From: Puffinus mauretanicus
Lineage: Eukaryota; Chordata; Aves; Procellariiformes; Procellariidae
NCBI GenBank assembly: GCA_023333565.1
Contig: JAJKFH010000668.1
Coordinates: 248,001-312,000, forward strand
Direction of reading: 5' to 3'
DNA length: 64,000 bases
In this document: positions 12,201-55,980 of the stretch, in pieces
Numbering within the stretch: position 1 is the first letter of the stretch
Layout of the letters: each line of letters starts with the position of its first letter
The notes under the pieces: generated by a model
Database searches by the model: none
Seen by the model: only the letters and a program-made list of their open reading frames with translations
Told to the model about the DNA's origin: nothing
Translations under genes and position numbers: made by a program

Positions 12201-14063
12201 GCAGGAGGTCTGGCAGCTGCCTGCGCCACGGGTTGTACTCTGTTCTGGGACGCTAGGCAAGAGGCAACCCCGCCGGAGGGGGGAAGTCTGACCCGTCCCC
12301 TCCTCTTGTCCCGTCCCAGGTCCGGTTACAAACGCCTTCATAGTGCTGGCCCCAGCCAACATGTTCAACCCGGACGGGAAACCCAGCGTGCCTCTCCCCA
12401 AATTCAGCAAACACCTCCACGGCACCGAGAGTAACGACGAGCAGGGGAGCGAGGGAGTGACGCTGCGCCTCGGGCTCCACCAGCAGGTACCGGGGACGAG
12501 CAAGCTGCTGGGGAGGGGGAGACGGGCGGGGGGGTCTGTGCCCGGAGGGTGCAAAATTTCTCCTCCAGCCAGAGCAGCGGCGGTGGCTGGTCGGTGCTGA
12601 TCCGCTGCTGATGGGCAGCAGCTCCACGGCCTGTTCTGATCTTCCCCCATGCTACTAAACTTCCCCAAGTGCCATTTTTTAAAGCAGTGGAATTACCCCA
12701 TTAACTGATTTGTGGTGGGAGCCTTGCAGGCAGGGAGCAGGCAGGCTCTTCCCTTGCTCTCAGCTGCGTCTGGGCTGCTCTCGGCTGGGGGAGAGGAGCC
12801 CCCAGACCGAGGTCTCCAATGGAGCCGGGTCCTAGCTGGGGCGCAGGGTGTCCCTTTGAAGTCACCCCAGCGTGACCGTCCCCAGGCAGGGGGATATCCT
12901 GCACCGTCCATGATCACAGGCTCCCTGCGTGCTGTGCCGGTCCGTCTGTCCCCTGGCCTCTCTGCCGGCAGTCCCAGAGCTTCTCTCTGTCAGCGTCTGT
13001 CCCCGGGCGAGCCACAGCCCTGCCACGGCTGATGGACGAGCTGTTGGCTGGTCCAGGAGGGGCTGTTTGCCCGCTGCTCGGCGGAGAGGATGGCACGCTG
13101 GCGGTGCAGGGCCAGCTCAGGTGCTGCTTTGGAAATGTCAGTCCTGCGGTCAGTCGGGCTCCTCCGCTCGCAGCACGATGCCGGGCAGAGCAGCCTGCGG
13201 CGTGGCGAGCCCAGCGCTTCCCCCTGCCCGGGCAAAGAGCTCTGTCCGTGCCGGGAGAGGAGCGTGGCAGACCCCTGCACAAGGCACACTCGAGGGGACC
13301 GTTTTGGGCCCCCTGTCCCTGCCCAGCCCTGGGCACAGACCTTCCATTTTTGAAAGGGGCTGCAGCTCCAGCCAGGCTCTGCCAGTGCCGCAGTGTTGGC
13401 CGTACCCCGCTGGAGTCTCTGCTTGGTCACTGCTTTGAGTTGCAGGGCTGGGGGCCGGGGGGGTTTCTTTGCCTACTCCAGCAGGGAACCCTGCCCAGGG
13501 GTTCTGGGAGAGGGTTGGGGTCTTCTGTATCAACGTCTCCTCTCTGGTCCCTGCAGGAGTCTGGGGAGAGCTACCTGGAGAAGGCTGAGAAGATGTACTC
13601 GCAGATGTACTCAACAAGGGAAAAGGTGAGAGCTGCTCCGAGTCGGGGGAATCACGTCCATCTGGTACAGATCCCTTGGGGGATCCCCCTTGGGGGGGTC
13701 CTCTCTTCAGCTGAAGCGGTCCTCAGGGCACTGTGGAAAGCTGGGGGGAGGAATGAGGCCTGGAATTTGCTGATGACGTAGGCAGGAGGGGCTGCAGTTT
13801 GAGTAGGAGATGGAGGAGGGAGAGGACAAAAGAGTTGGGGATTTGCTGCTGTCCAGGGGAGCCCTCGCCTCCACTTCCCAGAGGTGAGACCCGGGTACCT
13901 GAAGCTTTTCTGTCACGTTTTTCTATCGCAGAACCTGGTGGGAGACCAGGAGCATCTGACGATCCAGGTGAGCGAGCTGGAAGAGGAGGTGAGCACCCTT
14001 CGGAAAATCAACAAGAACCTCTTTGACTTCTCCGCTCGCATCATCACCAAACCAGCCAAATGA
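2995..14063 (+). CDS. WDR18: WDR18, WD-repeat subunit of the Rix1/PELP1-TEX10-WDR18 60S ribosome-maturation complex
   Basis: Ten coding exons: 2995-3204, 4950-5060, 6793-6926, 7455-7596, 8222-8365, 8603-8667, 8781-8905, 12320-12486, 13557-13625 and 13932-14063. All introns are GT-AG and frame is kept, giving 432 aa, the length I recall for human WDR18. The start [10 protein letters not shown] matches the family N-terminus. WD-type blades are visible, for example [12 protein letters not shown] (59-70), ESIYLWE (101-107) and [12 protein letters not shown] (286-297). The C-terminus has a heptad-like segment around [20 protein letters not shown] before the IITKPAK end. In the family this protein works in the nucleolus/nucleus with PELP1, TEX10, LAS1L and SENP3 in ITS2 processing and pre-60S release. 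Intron 7 (8906-12319) is by far the longest. Confidence 0.97.
3340..3700. repeat. Minisatellite in WDR18 intron 1
   Basis: About seven copies of a C-rich unit containing CCCCATAGAGACCCC and GTCTCTGTGGCCAGACC. The TAGAGA marker recurs near 3351, 3402, 3453, 3498, 3543 and 3593, so units are 45-51 bp. The last copy near 3640 is degenerate. Antisense open frames here are artefacts of the repeat. Confidence 0.9.
8906..12319 (+). other. Long WDR18 intron 7 with AT-rich islands
   Basis: This 3.4-kb intron is much longer than its neighbours. Most of it is GC-rich and unremarkable. Three islands of lower GC and high complexity stand out at about 9290-9470, 11130-11330 and 11945-12065. They look like candidate conserved non-coding elements but carry no diagnostic motif. 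No coding exon, snoRNA or miRNA was recognised. Confidence 0.5.
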
Positions 14064-14990
14064 AGAGGCACCCCCTGCCCTCGCACCCCTCTGCCTCTCC
14101 CTGCCCAGCTCCTGGGGAAGAACCAGCCCGTCCTCGGGCACCTGCACACGCAGACGTGCAAGCACGCCTGGCTCGCGTCCCCGCCAGCACCTGGCACACG
14201 CCGGAGCATTTGCCTGCTCGGTCTGGCGTCCGTTCGATGACACGGGACTGAGACGAGCGCGGGGGCTGCAGGGCTGCTGCGTGCGGGACAACACAGGGAC
14301 CGTTTTCACCCCGATTCGCTGCTCGGTGCCGGCGGGGGCAGACTCGGAGCGGCCGGCTGCAGGAGGAGTGTCGCCAGCTCCAAGGGAGGGGTTCAGGACG
14401 CGGCTCCTGCTCTTTCCCTGTCTCTTCCCCTGGCCCTTTTTTTGTTTCTTTTCGTTACTTGACCCTGCAGTGCAGACAGAAAAGTGTTTTTCTCTTAATA
14501 CCGGTTTGAGATTGGATTTTAGAGACCCCTTCCACCCATCCTGCCCTGGGAAACGCTGCTCAGTATCGCCGGACCCCTCACAGCCGGGATCCTGCTGTGG
14601 GCTTGTTCTGTTCTCGTGACAGTGGGGGCTGCGTGGGGACAGGCAGGGGGTCCCCGGGGTGCAGAGCCTGAAGACGGGACTCTCGCACCGCCCCGTCCAT
14701 CCTCCTGGGCAGGAAGGCAGGGGGTTGTGGGGGGGCGTCCCTGGGCTCAGAGCGTGGGTGGTGGTTTTGGGGTGCGGGGCTGACTCCTTCAGGGAGGGGC
14801 GGGGGGGCCAGCAAGGTGCTATTTCCAATCTCGTAAGTTGACGATTTATATATATTTGGATCCAGCTACTTTGTTTTCACGGTGTTCTGGGGAATCGGCC
14901 TTTTGTATTGTCACGAGCATGGCAGCGGGGGTTGTGGGTTTTGTTTAGGTTTATTTTTTACATAAAAGATTTGTTTTTTATAGTGAAAGG
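14064..14990 (+). other. WDR18: WDR18 3' UTR
   Basis: The stretch after the TGA becomes AT-rich near its end. The variant hexamer CATAAA at 14961-14966 is followed by a T/GT-rich tract, so cleavage near 14980-14990 is likely. No canonical AATAAA was seen in this stretch. Confidence 0.6.
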
Positions 14991-16994
14991 TGCCTGAGGT
15001 TTTCTTTAACACCCCGCTGGTGGCCACAGGTCTCAATAACCCACCAGCACGTCCCCGCCGGGGCTGTCAGCAGTGAGCGGGGAAGCGATTTCGTGTCCGA
15101 GGGAAGCTGCGCTGCTCCGTCGTCTTTGCCCCGCGGTCCCTCCCTGTCCCCACGAGGCTTTGCCTCCCACCCACGGGGCTGGAGGGGGGTCCCCCGGATC
15201 GTGGGGACCATGACCATCCCCCGTGCGCACCCACCACACCGCCCTGTTTAATACACCAGAAGTAAGCGCAGTTGATTTAAAGTGCACTTTAATAACGCAG
15301 CCGTCCGTGCAGACCGCGCTCCTGCCAGCTTGCTTAGATAATGCTTTTAGCTTAATAAGCGGCGTTTTCTTCTTTTGCTCCCCACCTTCCTCCTGACAGT
15401 TTGGATCAACGTTAATCGGCTCCGCTGGGGAGCGTCAGCCCGAGCCAGGGGCTGCTGGCGGCGGGGGCTGCGGCGGGAGCGTGTCCCTGCCGCAGGGAGA
15501 GCCCCGAGGCCCCCCCGGGGTGGGTGGCAACCCTGCCAAGCCCAGGCCAGAGCCCTCCCTCCCAGTCGTCCCACACTCTTTCCCAGTACCCCCCCAGTGG
15601 GGTTCGTGTTGGGCTGTTGTGCTTGGGCAGGGGGGATGGGGTTCCCTGTGAGCCCCCTCCTGTGCTGCACCCGGGGAGAGGCTGGGGTTTGGGGGGGCTA
15701 TTTCATGCCAAGAACCTCTTGGTCCCCCCCGCCCCAGCTCCTCCATGGGGCGGTGGATGCTGCTCCATGTTTATGCCCCGGGGAAGGAGCTGCCCAGGGT
15801 CGGGACCCTGCTCCGGCGGGGGGGGACCAGCACCCCCTGACAAATCCAGCCCTGGCAGGATTTGCTCTGACGGCCTCCCCCCTCCAGGCCCATTTCCGCA
15901 AGGGGAATTCATTAGCTGTGACTCATTAAATTTGCCTGGTGATCGATATTTTTTGCCAGCTGGTATTTGGCTCCATTGCTCGCTTTCTTTCTCTTATTAA
16001 TTTAGCAGAGGCTCTGACTCCCTGGCAGCCGATGGTTGCGCTGCTGGTAGCGAGGAGCCCCTGTGCCACGCCGTGCCTCAGTTTCCCTGGTGTAGACAAG
16101 GAGGGTGATGCTGCTTTCCCCCCCTGCGGAGGAAGGCTGCAAAGCTGCTGCGTGTCCGGCTGCGCTGCAGGAGCACGAGGCCGATCGCCCCTTCCCCACG
16201 CAGCGGGACGGGCCCTGCGGCCCCGGGACCCCCCGATTTTGAGGCTGCATCTCTGCGGAGGGATGGAGGGATCCGCTCGTGGCCTTTGCCGGGGGTGGGG
16301 GGCAGTTTACGGCTCCGAGCCTGGCTCAGCAACCGCCCTGAGGGGCTTTTCCCAGCCCGGGCGGTGGCGGGGAGCGCTGGCAACGCCGTCCGTGAGCGCC
16401 CGGCCGGAGGAAGAGGAGGAGGAGGAGGAGGAAGAGGAGGGGGAAGGTCCCGGTGGTCTAAAGGCAGCCGGGACCCCCCTGGGAACTGCGGGGGTTCCTG
16501 TGCCGGGGCACCTCGTGCTCCCTCCCGGGGGACCCCACGGTCGCAGCCCTCGCACGGGCGGGTGGGGGCCCCGCTCTGGTGCGGGGAGGGGGAGACCCGC
16601 GCCGCGCGTGGGCGTGTGCGAGTGCCAGGCCGGCGTGCGCGGGCGGGGGGAGCTGCGGGCGTGCCTGGCGCTGCGTGGGCCGCGCCCGGCGGGACCCACC
16701 GGGGGCTGCGGGGTCGCCCGGACCCTCCTGCTCGGCTCGGGGCCGGGGCTGGGGCGGGCGCCGCTGGCCGGGACCAGGGGCCGGGGTTGACGGCGCCGCG
16801 ACGGGCGCTGCCCGCGGGGAGCCCGGCCGGACCCTGCCCGCCCCTCCCGCCCCTGCCCGCCCAGACGGGCTGCGGAGCCGGGCGGGGTCCGCACCCGGAG
16901 ACCCGCCCGGAGCCGCCCCCGCCCCCGGCCCGCCCCGGCGGGGCGCAGAGCGGCGGGGCCGGCGCGGGACCGGCGCGGGGCCGGTGCGGGGCCC
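14991..16994. other. WDR18-GRIN3B intergenic region and GRIN3B upstream sequence
   Basis: No gene is recognised. Two AT-rich complex islands, about 15240-15400 and 15885-16020, carry several TAAT/ATTA cores and may be regulatory. From about 16250 the sequence becomes extremely GC-rich, with a GAG triplet run at 16407-16445, and leads into the GRIN3B first exon. Long open frames on both strands in 16280-18600 are consequences of high GC content and have no family similarity that I recognise. Confidence 0.6.
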
Positions 16995-23255
<6,261 letters not shown>

Positions 23256-23684
23256 TGCGGGGCGGGGGGGCCGGGGCAGCGCTCGGCCGGCTCCCGGAGC
23301 GGGGAGGAGGCAGGCAGCCCCCCAGCACACCCCAGGTCCGGCGCTCTGCAGCGAGCGGGGCAGCGCAGACCACCACCCGCGCCCGTTGCTCGGAGCGGGA
23401 GCGAAGAGATAAAAAAAGGCCCTTTGGGTGGTAGGATGGAGGGGGCACGTCCTGGGGCTGCCTCCCTGCCCCGGCTCCGGGGCGTTCATCTCTTCCTCAC
23501 CTCCCTCCTACCATCCCGCTGACGACGGGGGTTTAAACTGCAGCCCCCAGCCTTAGGTGAGGGGGTTTATTTTGGGGGAAGGCAGGGGGGGCAGGATGAG
23601 ATGAGAGGCCCCTGCGGAACGAGAACAAACTGCAGCACTTCTGCGGGCAGACCCTTCAGCAACGCTGCGTTTTTAATCCATGTA

Positions 23685-23690
23685 AATAAA
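23685..23690 (+). promoter_or_regulatory. GRIN3B: GRIN3B poly(A) signal AATAAA
   Basis: A canonical hexamer lies 430 bases after the stop codon and is followed by a GT/T-rich tract at 23708-23722. Cleavage is expected near 23705. Confidence 0.75.
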
Positions 23691-23705
23691 GATGATGGAG
23701 AAAAA

Positions 23706-24440
23706 GAAAGTTTGTTTTTTCTCTTCCAGCTGCATCTAAATGCAGCAAGGCTCAGGGTGAGGGTAACCCTTCCCCTCCCTCCTCCGCAGGGACACCCCGG
23801 CCCAGCTCAGCCGTGACTAGGAGGAGGAGGAGGAGGAGGAGGAAGGTGAGTAGCCCTCATCTCACAGTGCACTGATGTGGCAGCAGGACAGGCCAAGACC
23901 CAAAGCTCCCCTCCGGGAGAGCCAGCTCCAGGGCAGCAAAGCCGGGCTGATCTCCAGAGCCGCCGCAAACCAGAAACGGCGTCTTCCTTGGGCAGACGGT
24001 GAGAGATGGACGTCACCGGTGCCGGCCCGTTCCCCTGCCCACGCAGAGTGCGGAAAAGCCTGCAGGCTCAGCGCGCTCCCCTCGCCGCTGCCAGCGGGGG
24101 AAATTAAGTAACTCACAGTCCAACCGCGGGTGACTACGGGCGGCTGTGAAAGGACCGGGGCGAGAGGACAGCAAAAGATCTTCCCTCCCCACAGCCTTTC
24201 CATTCGCACAGAGGCTGCCAAACACCGGTGAGCACAGCCGCGACGGGGCTTGCGCTCCCTGCCCTGCCACCACCCCTCCGAGCCGTACCGGGGCAGACGC
24301 TGGCACGCCGGGACGGTGGCAGGGGCATCTGAAGTACTGAGTGCTCGCCTTGCTGCGTCCGCACCCAAGCCACAGGATCCTCACACCTCAACTTCCAGCA
24401 GGAACCCAGCACAACCGCTAGCAGGACACCAGGGCAGCAC
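23706..24440. other. Convergent intergenic spacer, GRIN3B and TMEM259
   Basis: This spacer of about 735 bases separates two 3' ends. It contains a GAG triplet run at 23818-23844 and otherwise shows nothing recognisable. Confidence 0.6.
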
Positions 24441-24444
24441 CACA

Positions 24445-26388
24445 GCAGCTGTTAGATATAATATTTATTATTATATACAAACACATTTTGTACATTAATT
24501 AAATAGAATGAACTCTACTCTTCATTCATCAAATCATTTGGTTTGTTTCCCCCCCCTTCCCCTCCCACCCACCCTCTCCTCTTAAAAGCCTACGACTATT
24601 CCTTGCTCTCTGGTGCTCTGGCACATCCACGCTGGAGGCAGGGAGCCAGTTGCCAACGAGGCCCCTTCCCAGGAAGGCTGGTTGCAGAAGGATCTGACAT
24701 GCTGGTCACGCTTCCCCATTCCCCAGAGCAACACCCAGGGCTCCTTGAGACAAAAAGAAAAAAAAAAAAGGGGGGGACACCTGGGTGGGAAATGCAGAGA
24801 AAGTGAAGCAGGGGGCTCTGAGCCCCCACAGCGCTGACATGGAAACCCTTTCCTGGTGGAAGACGCCAAAATGCACACAAGAGGATGGACTCCACAGATG
24901 CTGCTCAGCTGTGGGGAGACGAGGCTGAACTCAGGGACACTTCTACAGTGACCCAGCTCCCTCCCCGAAGAGCAGAGTGCCCCACACGTCACCTCCCGGC
25001 GCTGCCCTTTTCCACCACGTTTCTCCCCGAGCTTCTCTCCTCTCAGCCCTACAGACACAACGCACTCCGCTCTGCCTACGACTGTAAAGCCTCCTTCCAG
25101 CCATACCCTCGCGGGGGTCCAGCCCTCCCCCAGGGGCAGCCGGTGCCTGTCCCAGCCCCCCAGCTCAGCTCCGTGGTACCAAGCTGTACTGCGGAGGGGG
25201 CGGGTACAGCCAGCTTCACCTCCGCTGCCAGGGAAATGAGGGAAAATTAGCTGAAATGTCTTGGCTTTAGTGTTCTGGTTCTTTGCTAAACCATCTCATG
25301 CAACAGTTCAGCCAGTGAAGAGCCGATTTCTCCTCTGGGATGGGGCTGATCTTAAATGCAAACGTGTCCCATCGAAGGGACAAGGCACTGAAAAGCAAAC
25401 TACATCGCCCACAGCAGCAGGTGCCGAAAGCAGAGTTGTACAGAGACAGAGCTGCTGTCCTCCTTGTCCCAAACATCGCTCCAGACACCCCTGCTACAGA
25501 TCAATTCCCAGCAGATATTACTTGAGACCATTTGCCAGGAGCTCCCACTTCATGCCGGCCACATACATCTAAGAGAGGCCAAATTCCCGAAGCCCCCGCA
25601 GAGGTCCCCAGCAGCAGAAGGGACAGCATTTCTCCATGGCTGACCAGGAATCGACCCCGCTGCTTCCAAGCCCAGCCAAATGCATCTCTCCTGGGATGGA
25701 AGCTCTAACCTGGACACGGCAGCTCCTACCCCCTTCAAATCCACTGACCGAGGGAAGTTCAAGGACAGAAAAAACGGGGCTGAACTGCAGTTTCTGCTTT
25801 GGTTATTGCCCAGCTTTGCCCTGGCGTGAGCAGATCTAGCATTTGGGGAAGGTCTTAAGCTCCTCTTTTTCTTAAGGAGAAGGAAAGTTTACCAGGTTTC
25901 TCCTCTGCCTTCTGTGGCTCTCCCAAAGATGTCTGAAAACACTCTCCCTGTTCATACACAGCTGCTATTCTAACCAGAAAGCTGCCACACACACACATGG
26001 TCTGTCACAAATCAGCTCACACTTGTGAACAGCACCTGGACCGCAAACAGCAAAGCTGGGGCAGCCAGGGGCAAGGAAAAGCTGGGGCACGGAGCCAACC
26101 GCGGGGCTCGAGCAGGCAGCCTGCTCGCCTGCAGCCGCGGCACGAGGCCTCCGAGCCTCTCCGGCCGTGGGAGCGAATGCCTCATCCCTCCCTCCCGGCA
26201 GTCCCACGCACATCAGCCTCTCGTACACAAGCGCACACGTGGAGCTCACTGCAGCACCTTTTCTCTGTCCCGGCTGCTCTGCCTCCGCTAAGAGGAATTC
26301 ATGGGTTAAGGATGATGGTGAAGTGAGAAATAGTAACAAACGAAATCCAAATGCCTTCCCGGCAGTCCAGAATTACAGTAACAGGGAC
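24445..26388 (-). other. TMEM259: TMEM259 3' UTR
   Basis: About 1.9 kb between the TGA at 26389-26391 and a canonical poly(A) signal read on the minus strand at 24464-24469. No competing open frame of interest is present. The AT-rich end (24440-24530) contrasts with the GC-rich body, as is usual near a 3' end. Confidence 0.7.
24464..24469 (-). promoter_or_regulatory. TMEM259: TMEM259 poly(A) signal AATAAA
   Basis: The plus strand reads TTTATT, giving AATAAA on the minus strand inside an AT-rich tract. Cleavage should fall about 15-25 bases lower in coordinate. Confidence 0.7.
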
Positions 26389-38936
<12,548 letters not shown>

Positions 38937-38956
38937 CTCGCTGTGACTTATAAATT
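38937..38956 (+). promoter_or_regulatory. U6 proximal sequence element (PSE)
   Basis: CTCGCTGTGACTTATAAATT lies at -66 to -47 relative to U6. It resembles the vertebrate PSE core (C-rich start, then GTRACTT followed by an A/T-rich end). This is the SNAPc binding position. Confidence 0.75.
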
Positions 38957-38973
38957 ACAAATTAGGAGAGGTT

Positions 38974-38979
38974 CAAATA
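38974..38979 (+). promoter_or_regulatory. U6 TATA-like element
   Basis: CAAATA at -29 to -24 occupies the position of the TATA box that gives snRNA promoters Pol III specificity. It is a weak match, so this call rests mainly on spacing. Confidence 0.5.
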
Positions 38980-39002
38980 GCGCTCTGCGCAGAGGCGAGA
39001 TC

Positions 39003-39008
39003 GTGCTC

Positions 39009-39059
<51 letters not shown>

Positions 39060-39109
39060 GGCCCCTGCGCAAGGATGACACGCAAATTCGTGAAGCGTTC
39101 CATATTTTT
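39003..39109 (+). ncRNA. RNU6: U6 spliceosomal snRNA, full length
   Basis: The 107-base sequence starts GTGCTCGCTTCGGCAGCA and ends CATATTTTT. It contains the ACAGAGA box that pairs with the 5' splice site and the AGC catalytic triad region. I find no difference from the human U6 sequence as I know it. It ends in a five-T Pol III terminator at 39105-39109. The presence of DSE, PSE and TATA-like elements at canonical distances argues for an active gene rather than one of the many U6 pseudogenes. In human, RNU6-2 occupies the equivalent site next to TMEM259, as I recall. Confidence 0.95.
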
Positions 39110-39755
39110 GGGACGATCGCAACCCCCCTCCACGCTGGGGGAGACACCTTTATTTGGCTCCCGCTGCCTGCCGGGGGTGCCCCCGAGACACGGCCCGGGG
39201 AGGTGCGGGGTGTACCGGGCACGGGGGGGCAGGAAGAGCCCCAGGCGCAGCCCACTAGACCCGTGGGGAAAGTCCGCATCCCCCCCGCCAGAGGAGAGGG
39301 GTCCCAGGGTGAAGGAGGAGACGGGAACCCCGAAACCCTTGTGCCCCCCAGCGCGGGGGGCTCAGCCCAGCCCTGCTCAGGTCCCCGTGTGGCACAGACC
39401 CGAAGGAGACACCCGGCTGAGAGGGTGAGACCCCCCACCCTGCGCTGGGGCACCCTGAGGGGGAGAAGGTGGCGAGGAAGGAGCCCCAGAGAGGGTGGCG
39501 GGCAGGGCCCCCTGCCCAGGCTGCTGCTCACCCAACTCTGCCCCTGCCTGGGGACCATCCAGGGTGAGGAAGACCCTGGCTGACCTTCGGGCACCCGGGG
39601 AAGGGGCTGCAGGGCGGCAGCAGGGCAGGGGGCCATGCCAGCTGCTCCACACCTCTGGCGCGAGGGCCACCCTGCTGCCCCCCGCCCTGCTGTGCCCCCC
39701 GCCCTGTGCCCCCATGTGCCCCTGGGGGGGCTGCAGCAGTGCGAGGGCGATGCAC
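39110..39755. other. Spacer between the U6 gene and the ABCA7 3' end
   Basis: About 650 GC-rich bases with no recognisable gene, repeat or motif. Short open frames here show no family similarity. Confidence 0.6.
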
Positions 39756-39777
39756 CCCCCGGGCAGTACTGTGGGTC

Positions 39778-39783
39778 TTTATT
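39778..39783 (-). promoter_or_regulatory. ABCA7: ABCA7 poly(A) signal AATAAA
   Basis: The plus strand reads TTTATT, 358 bases below the ABCA7 stop codon at 40141-40143. The 3' UTR is therefore about 380 bases, ending near 39760. Confidence 0.75.
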
Positions 39784-40140
39784 TAATTGCTCTTTTACAG
39801 CAGGCTCTGCTCTGGCAGTGAGCAGTCGGGGTCCCAGGGCCAGCCCCAGCACCCAGCCCTGCCCGGGCCCAGGGCAGACCCCCCCCCACCATGCAACAAA
39901 GCCCCCCCAGAGGGTACAACTGAGGGGGAAGCTGGGGCCAGCCCTGCCCTGGCTCTCTGACCCTCCCCAGTGCCTGGACCATCCCGCGGGGATGGTGGCC
40001 CCGTGCCAGCGGGAGGGGTGCGGTCAGGCCCCCCTCCCCCCGTGCAGCTCTGGGGGTCCGGAGTGGCCAGAAGTCCTGAGCCCCCGGGTCGTGCTGCGGT
40101 GATGGCTGGGGAGGGGGTCCGTGGGGCACCGTGGTCCCGC

Positions 40141-54004
<13,864 letters not shown>

Positions 54005-54050
54005 GGCGGGGGTGCAGGGGGCGCCTGCCCTGCGCCCCGCTCGGCTCCGG

Positions 54051-55844
54051 CTGCAGGCGAGAGTGGGGGATCAGCACCAAGCTGGGGGTGATGGCTGGGG
54101 CTCTCACTTTCCTCTGGCTCAGGGCTTATCGCACGCCAGGCAAAGCGCCGGGCACACGGCTGAGCTCCATGGGCTGGCAGGAGCCGGCCCGGCATTCCTG
54201 CAGTAAAGCTCCTTTCCGGAGGAAAGCCCTCAAATCTCATTCTTTTCTAAACCAAAAGCAGCAAAATAGGGCACAAGCTCTGCAAGTCCCTCCAGGTCAG
54301 CGCTGCTGAGGAGCCCTGAACCCGATTCACACACCATGCCAAGCGTGGGGAGCAGCCGGGCGGCCCCAGCAGCCCCAGCTACAGGAGAGACTCCAGCCCT
54401 GAGGAGGCCTGGGACCTGCCTGTGCCTCAGTTTCCCCGTGTGAGGGATGTGGCTGGGCCAGCAGCAAGGTCGAGTGTTTCTGGTGAGACCCTCAGCTCCC
54501 CAGGAGAGGAAATCGCCCCCATGCAACGGGCGTAAGGCGTGAGCTCAGACACCCAGGTCCCGCAGGTGCCCTCCGGGCTGTGCTGGGGCCCAGCAGCTCC
54601 ATCCCCGTCCCCAGCCCCATCCCAGCGAGCCCCCGTGCCCAGCCAGCTCCTGGGACCTCACCCGCCCCCGGACAGGGACCAGAGGGTCGGCAGCCCCCAG
54701 GACCTGGCAGCAAAGCAGCAGCCTCCCCTTCCAGCCATGCGGGCCAGCTTCGTGCCAAACCCTGGCAGGCAGAGGCGGCACGACCGAACTCGCAGCTTCC
54801 CGCCCGGCGAACGCCCATGTCCCAGGAAAGCCCAGCTCTGGAGCTGCCACCGGGCCACCACGAGCTCAGGACACCCCCGGGGCACCCACAATGCCCGTTC
54901 CAGCACCCTGGTTTGGCGGCCGAAGCTGCAGACTCACCCGCCTGCCCTCTCACCTCCCGTGGCCTCGCGCCTCCACCAGCCCCAGCCGGGGCTCAGGCAG
55001 GAGGGCAGGCAGGCGTCGGCGTGCCCGCTGCCGGCCCTGCCCACGCTCGGGGCTAAGCCGGGTCCCCGGGCACAGCAGGGATAAGCGGGCACCAGCCAGC
55101 GGGATTAGGATCCCAGCTGGGAAATCCGGCTAATCAGCCTGTGGGGCCGGACACGAGCGGCACCAGCGCAGGGTCCTGGGGGAGGATTGCTCCGAGGGGG
55201 CACCGGGGCTTGGGGAGAGCTGTGCCGCCCACCCCGCTGCCGGGCTGGGGGTGACACCGGCCGAGCGGGGGGGCAGAGGCGGCTGGTGCCGGGACCGGGG
55301 GATGCTGCGGGGCTGCCGGGCCGGGAGGAGGCTCAGCCCGGCCGGGGGCAGCGGCTCTTTTCGGGACAAAACAAACACAAAACTCCGGGTCCTCCAGAAG
55401 CCGCCTCCCAGGCGTGGGAATCTGCTCACTCACCCCACGAGGGACGAACACGCCCCGTCACTGCAACAGGGAACACGGCGGCCCCCGACCCCGGCACCCC
55501 CTGGCCCCGGTCCCGCCGCACCGAGCTCCACGCCGGGCAGGGTGCGGAGCCACGGGGAGCCGGACGGACGGGGGGGATGATGGGGACAGCCCCGGGGGGA
55601 TGATGGGGACACGGGGTCAGCCCGGGGGACACACGGACAGCCCCGGGGGGATGATAGGGACATGGGGGCAGCCTGTGGGGGGGACATGGGGACAGCCCCG
55701 GGGGTTGATGGGGACAGCGCCAGAGGGGAGGGGAGATGCGGACAGCCCCGGGGGGACGCTGCGAAGCCGAAGCCCGGCCGAGGCCAGCTCCCGGCGGCAC
55801 GGCCCCCCCGCCCACCGCAGCCCCCGGACGGGGACCCCCGTTAC
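54051..55844 (-). other. ABCA7: ABCA7 first intron (5' UTR intron)
   Basis: A clear acceptor precedes the 5' UTR part of the ATG exon (exon boundary at 54050, intron side CTGCAG). A GAGCAG/GTAACG donor lies at 55845/55844. The 1.8-kb interval is GC-rich, holds the tandem repeat at 55571-55765, and has no other recognised feature. Confidence 0.6.
55571..55765. repeat. G-rich tandem repeat in the ABCA7 5' intron
   Basis: Irregular units of about 25-30 bp built on GATGGGGACAGCCCCGGGGG repeat roughly seven times. Runs of G make it a G-quadruplex candidate on the plus strand. Confidence 0.8.
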
Positions 55845-55980
55845 CTGCTCTCGCCGCCACCGCGCGGCCCCTTTAAGAGACCCCCGCGGGCTCCACCGGG
55901 CGGCTCCGCCGGGCTCGCGCGCAGGCCCCGCCCTCCCCGCGCTACAAAGTAGCCGCGGGCGTGACGTCATGGGAAGCGGG
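55845..55980 (-). promoter_or_regulatory. ABCA7: ABCA7 non-coding first exon and promoter with a perfect CRE
   Basis: The 5' non-coding exon ends at 55845 with a good GT donor. Just upstream in the minus direction is TGACGTCA at 55962-55969, a perfect cAMP-response element palindrome, with a CpG-rich surround. The exact transcription start is not visible and is presumed to lie between about 55870 and 55950. Confidence 0.55.

Noticed and set aside
24751..24770. A-run as a retroposon tail
   Set aside because: It lies inside the TMEM259 3' UTR without target-site duplications or any recognisable retroposon body.
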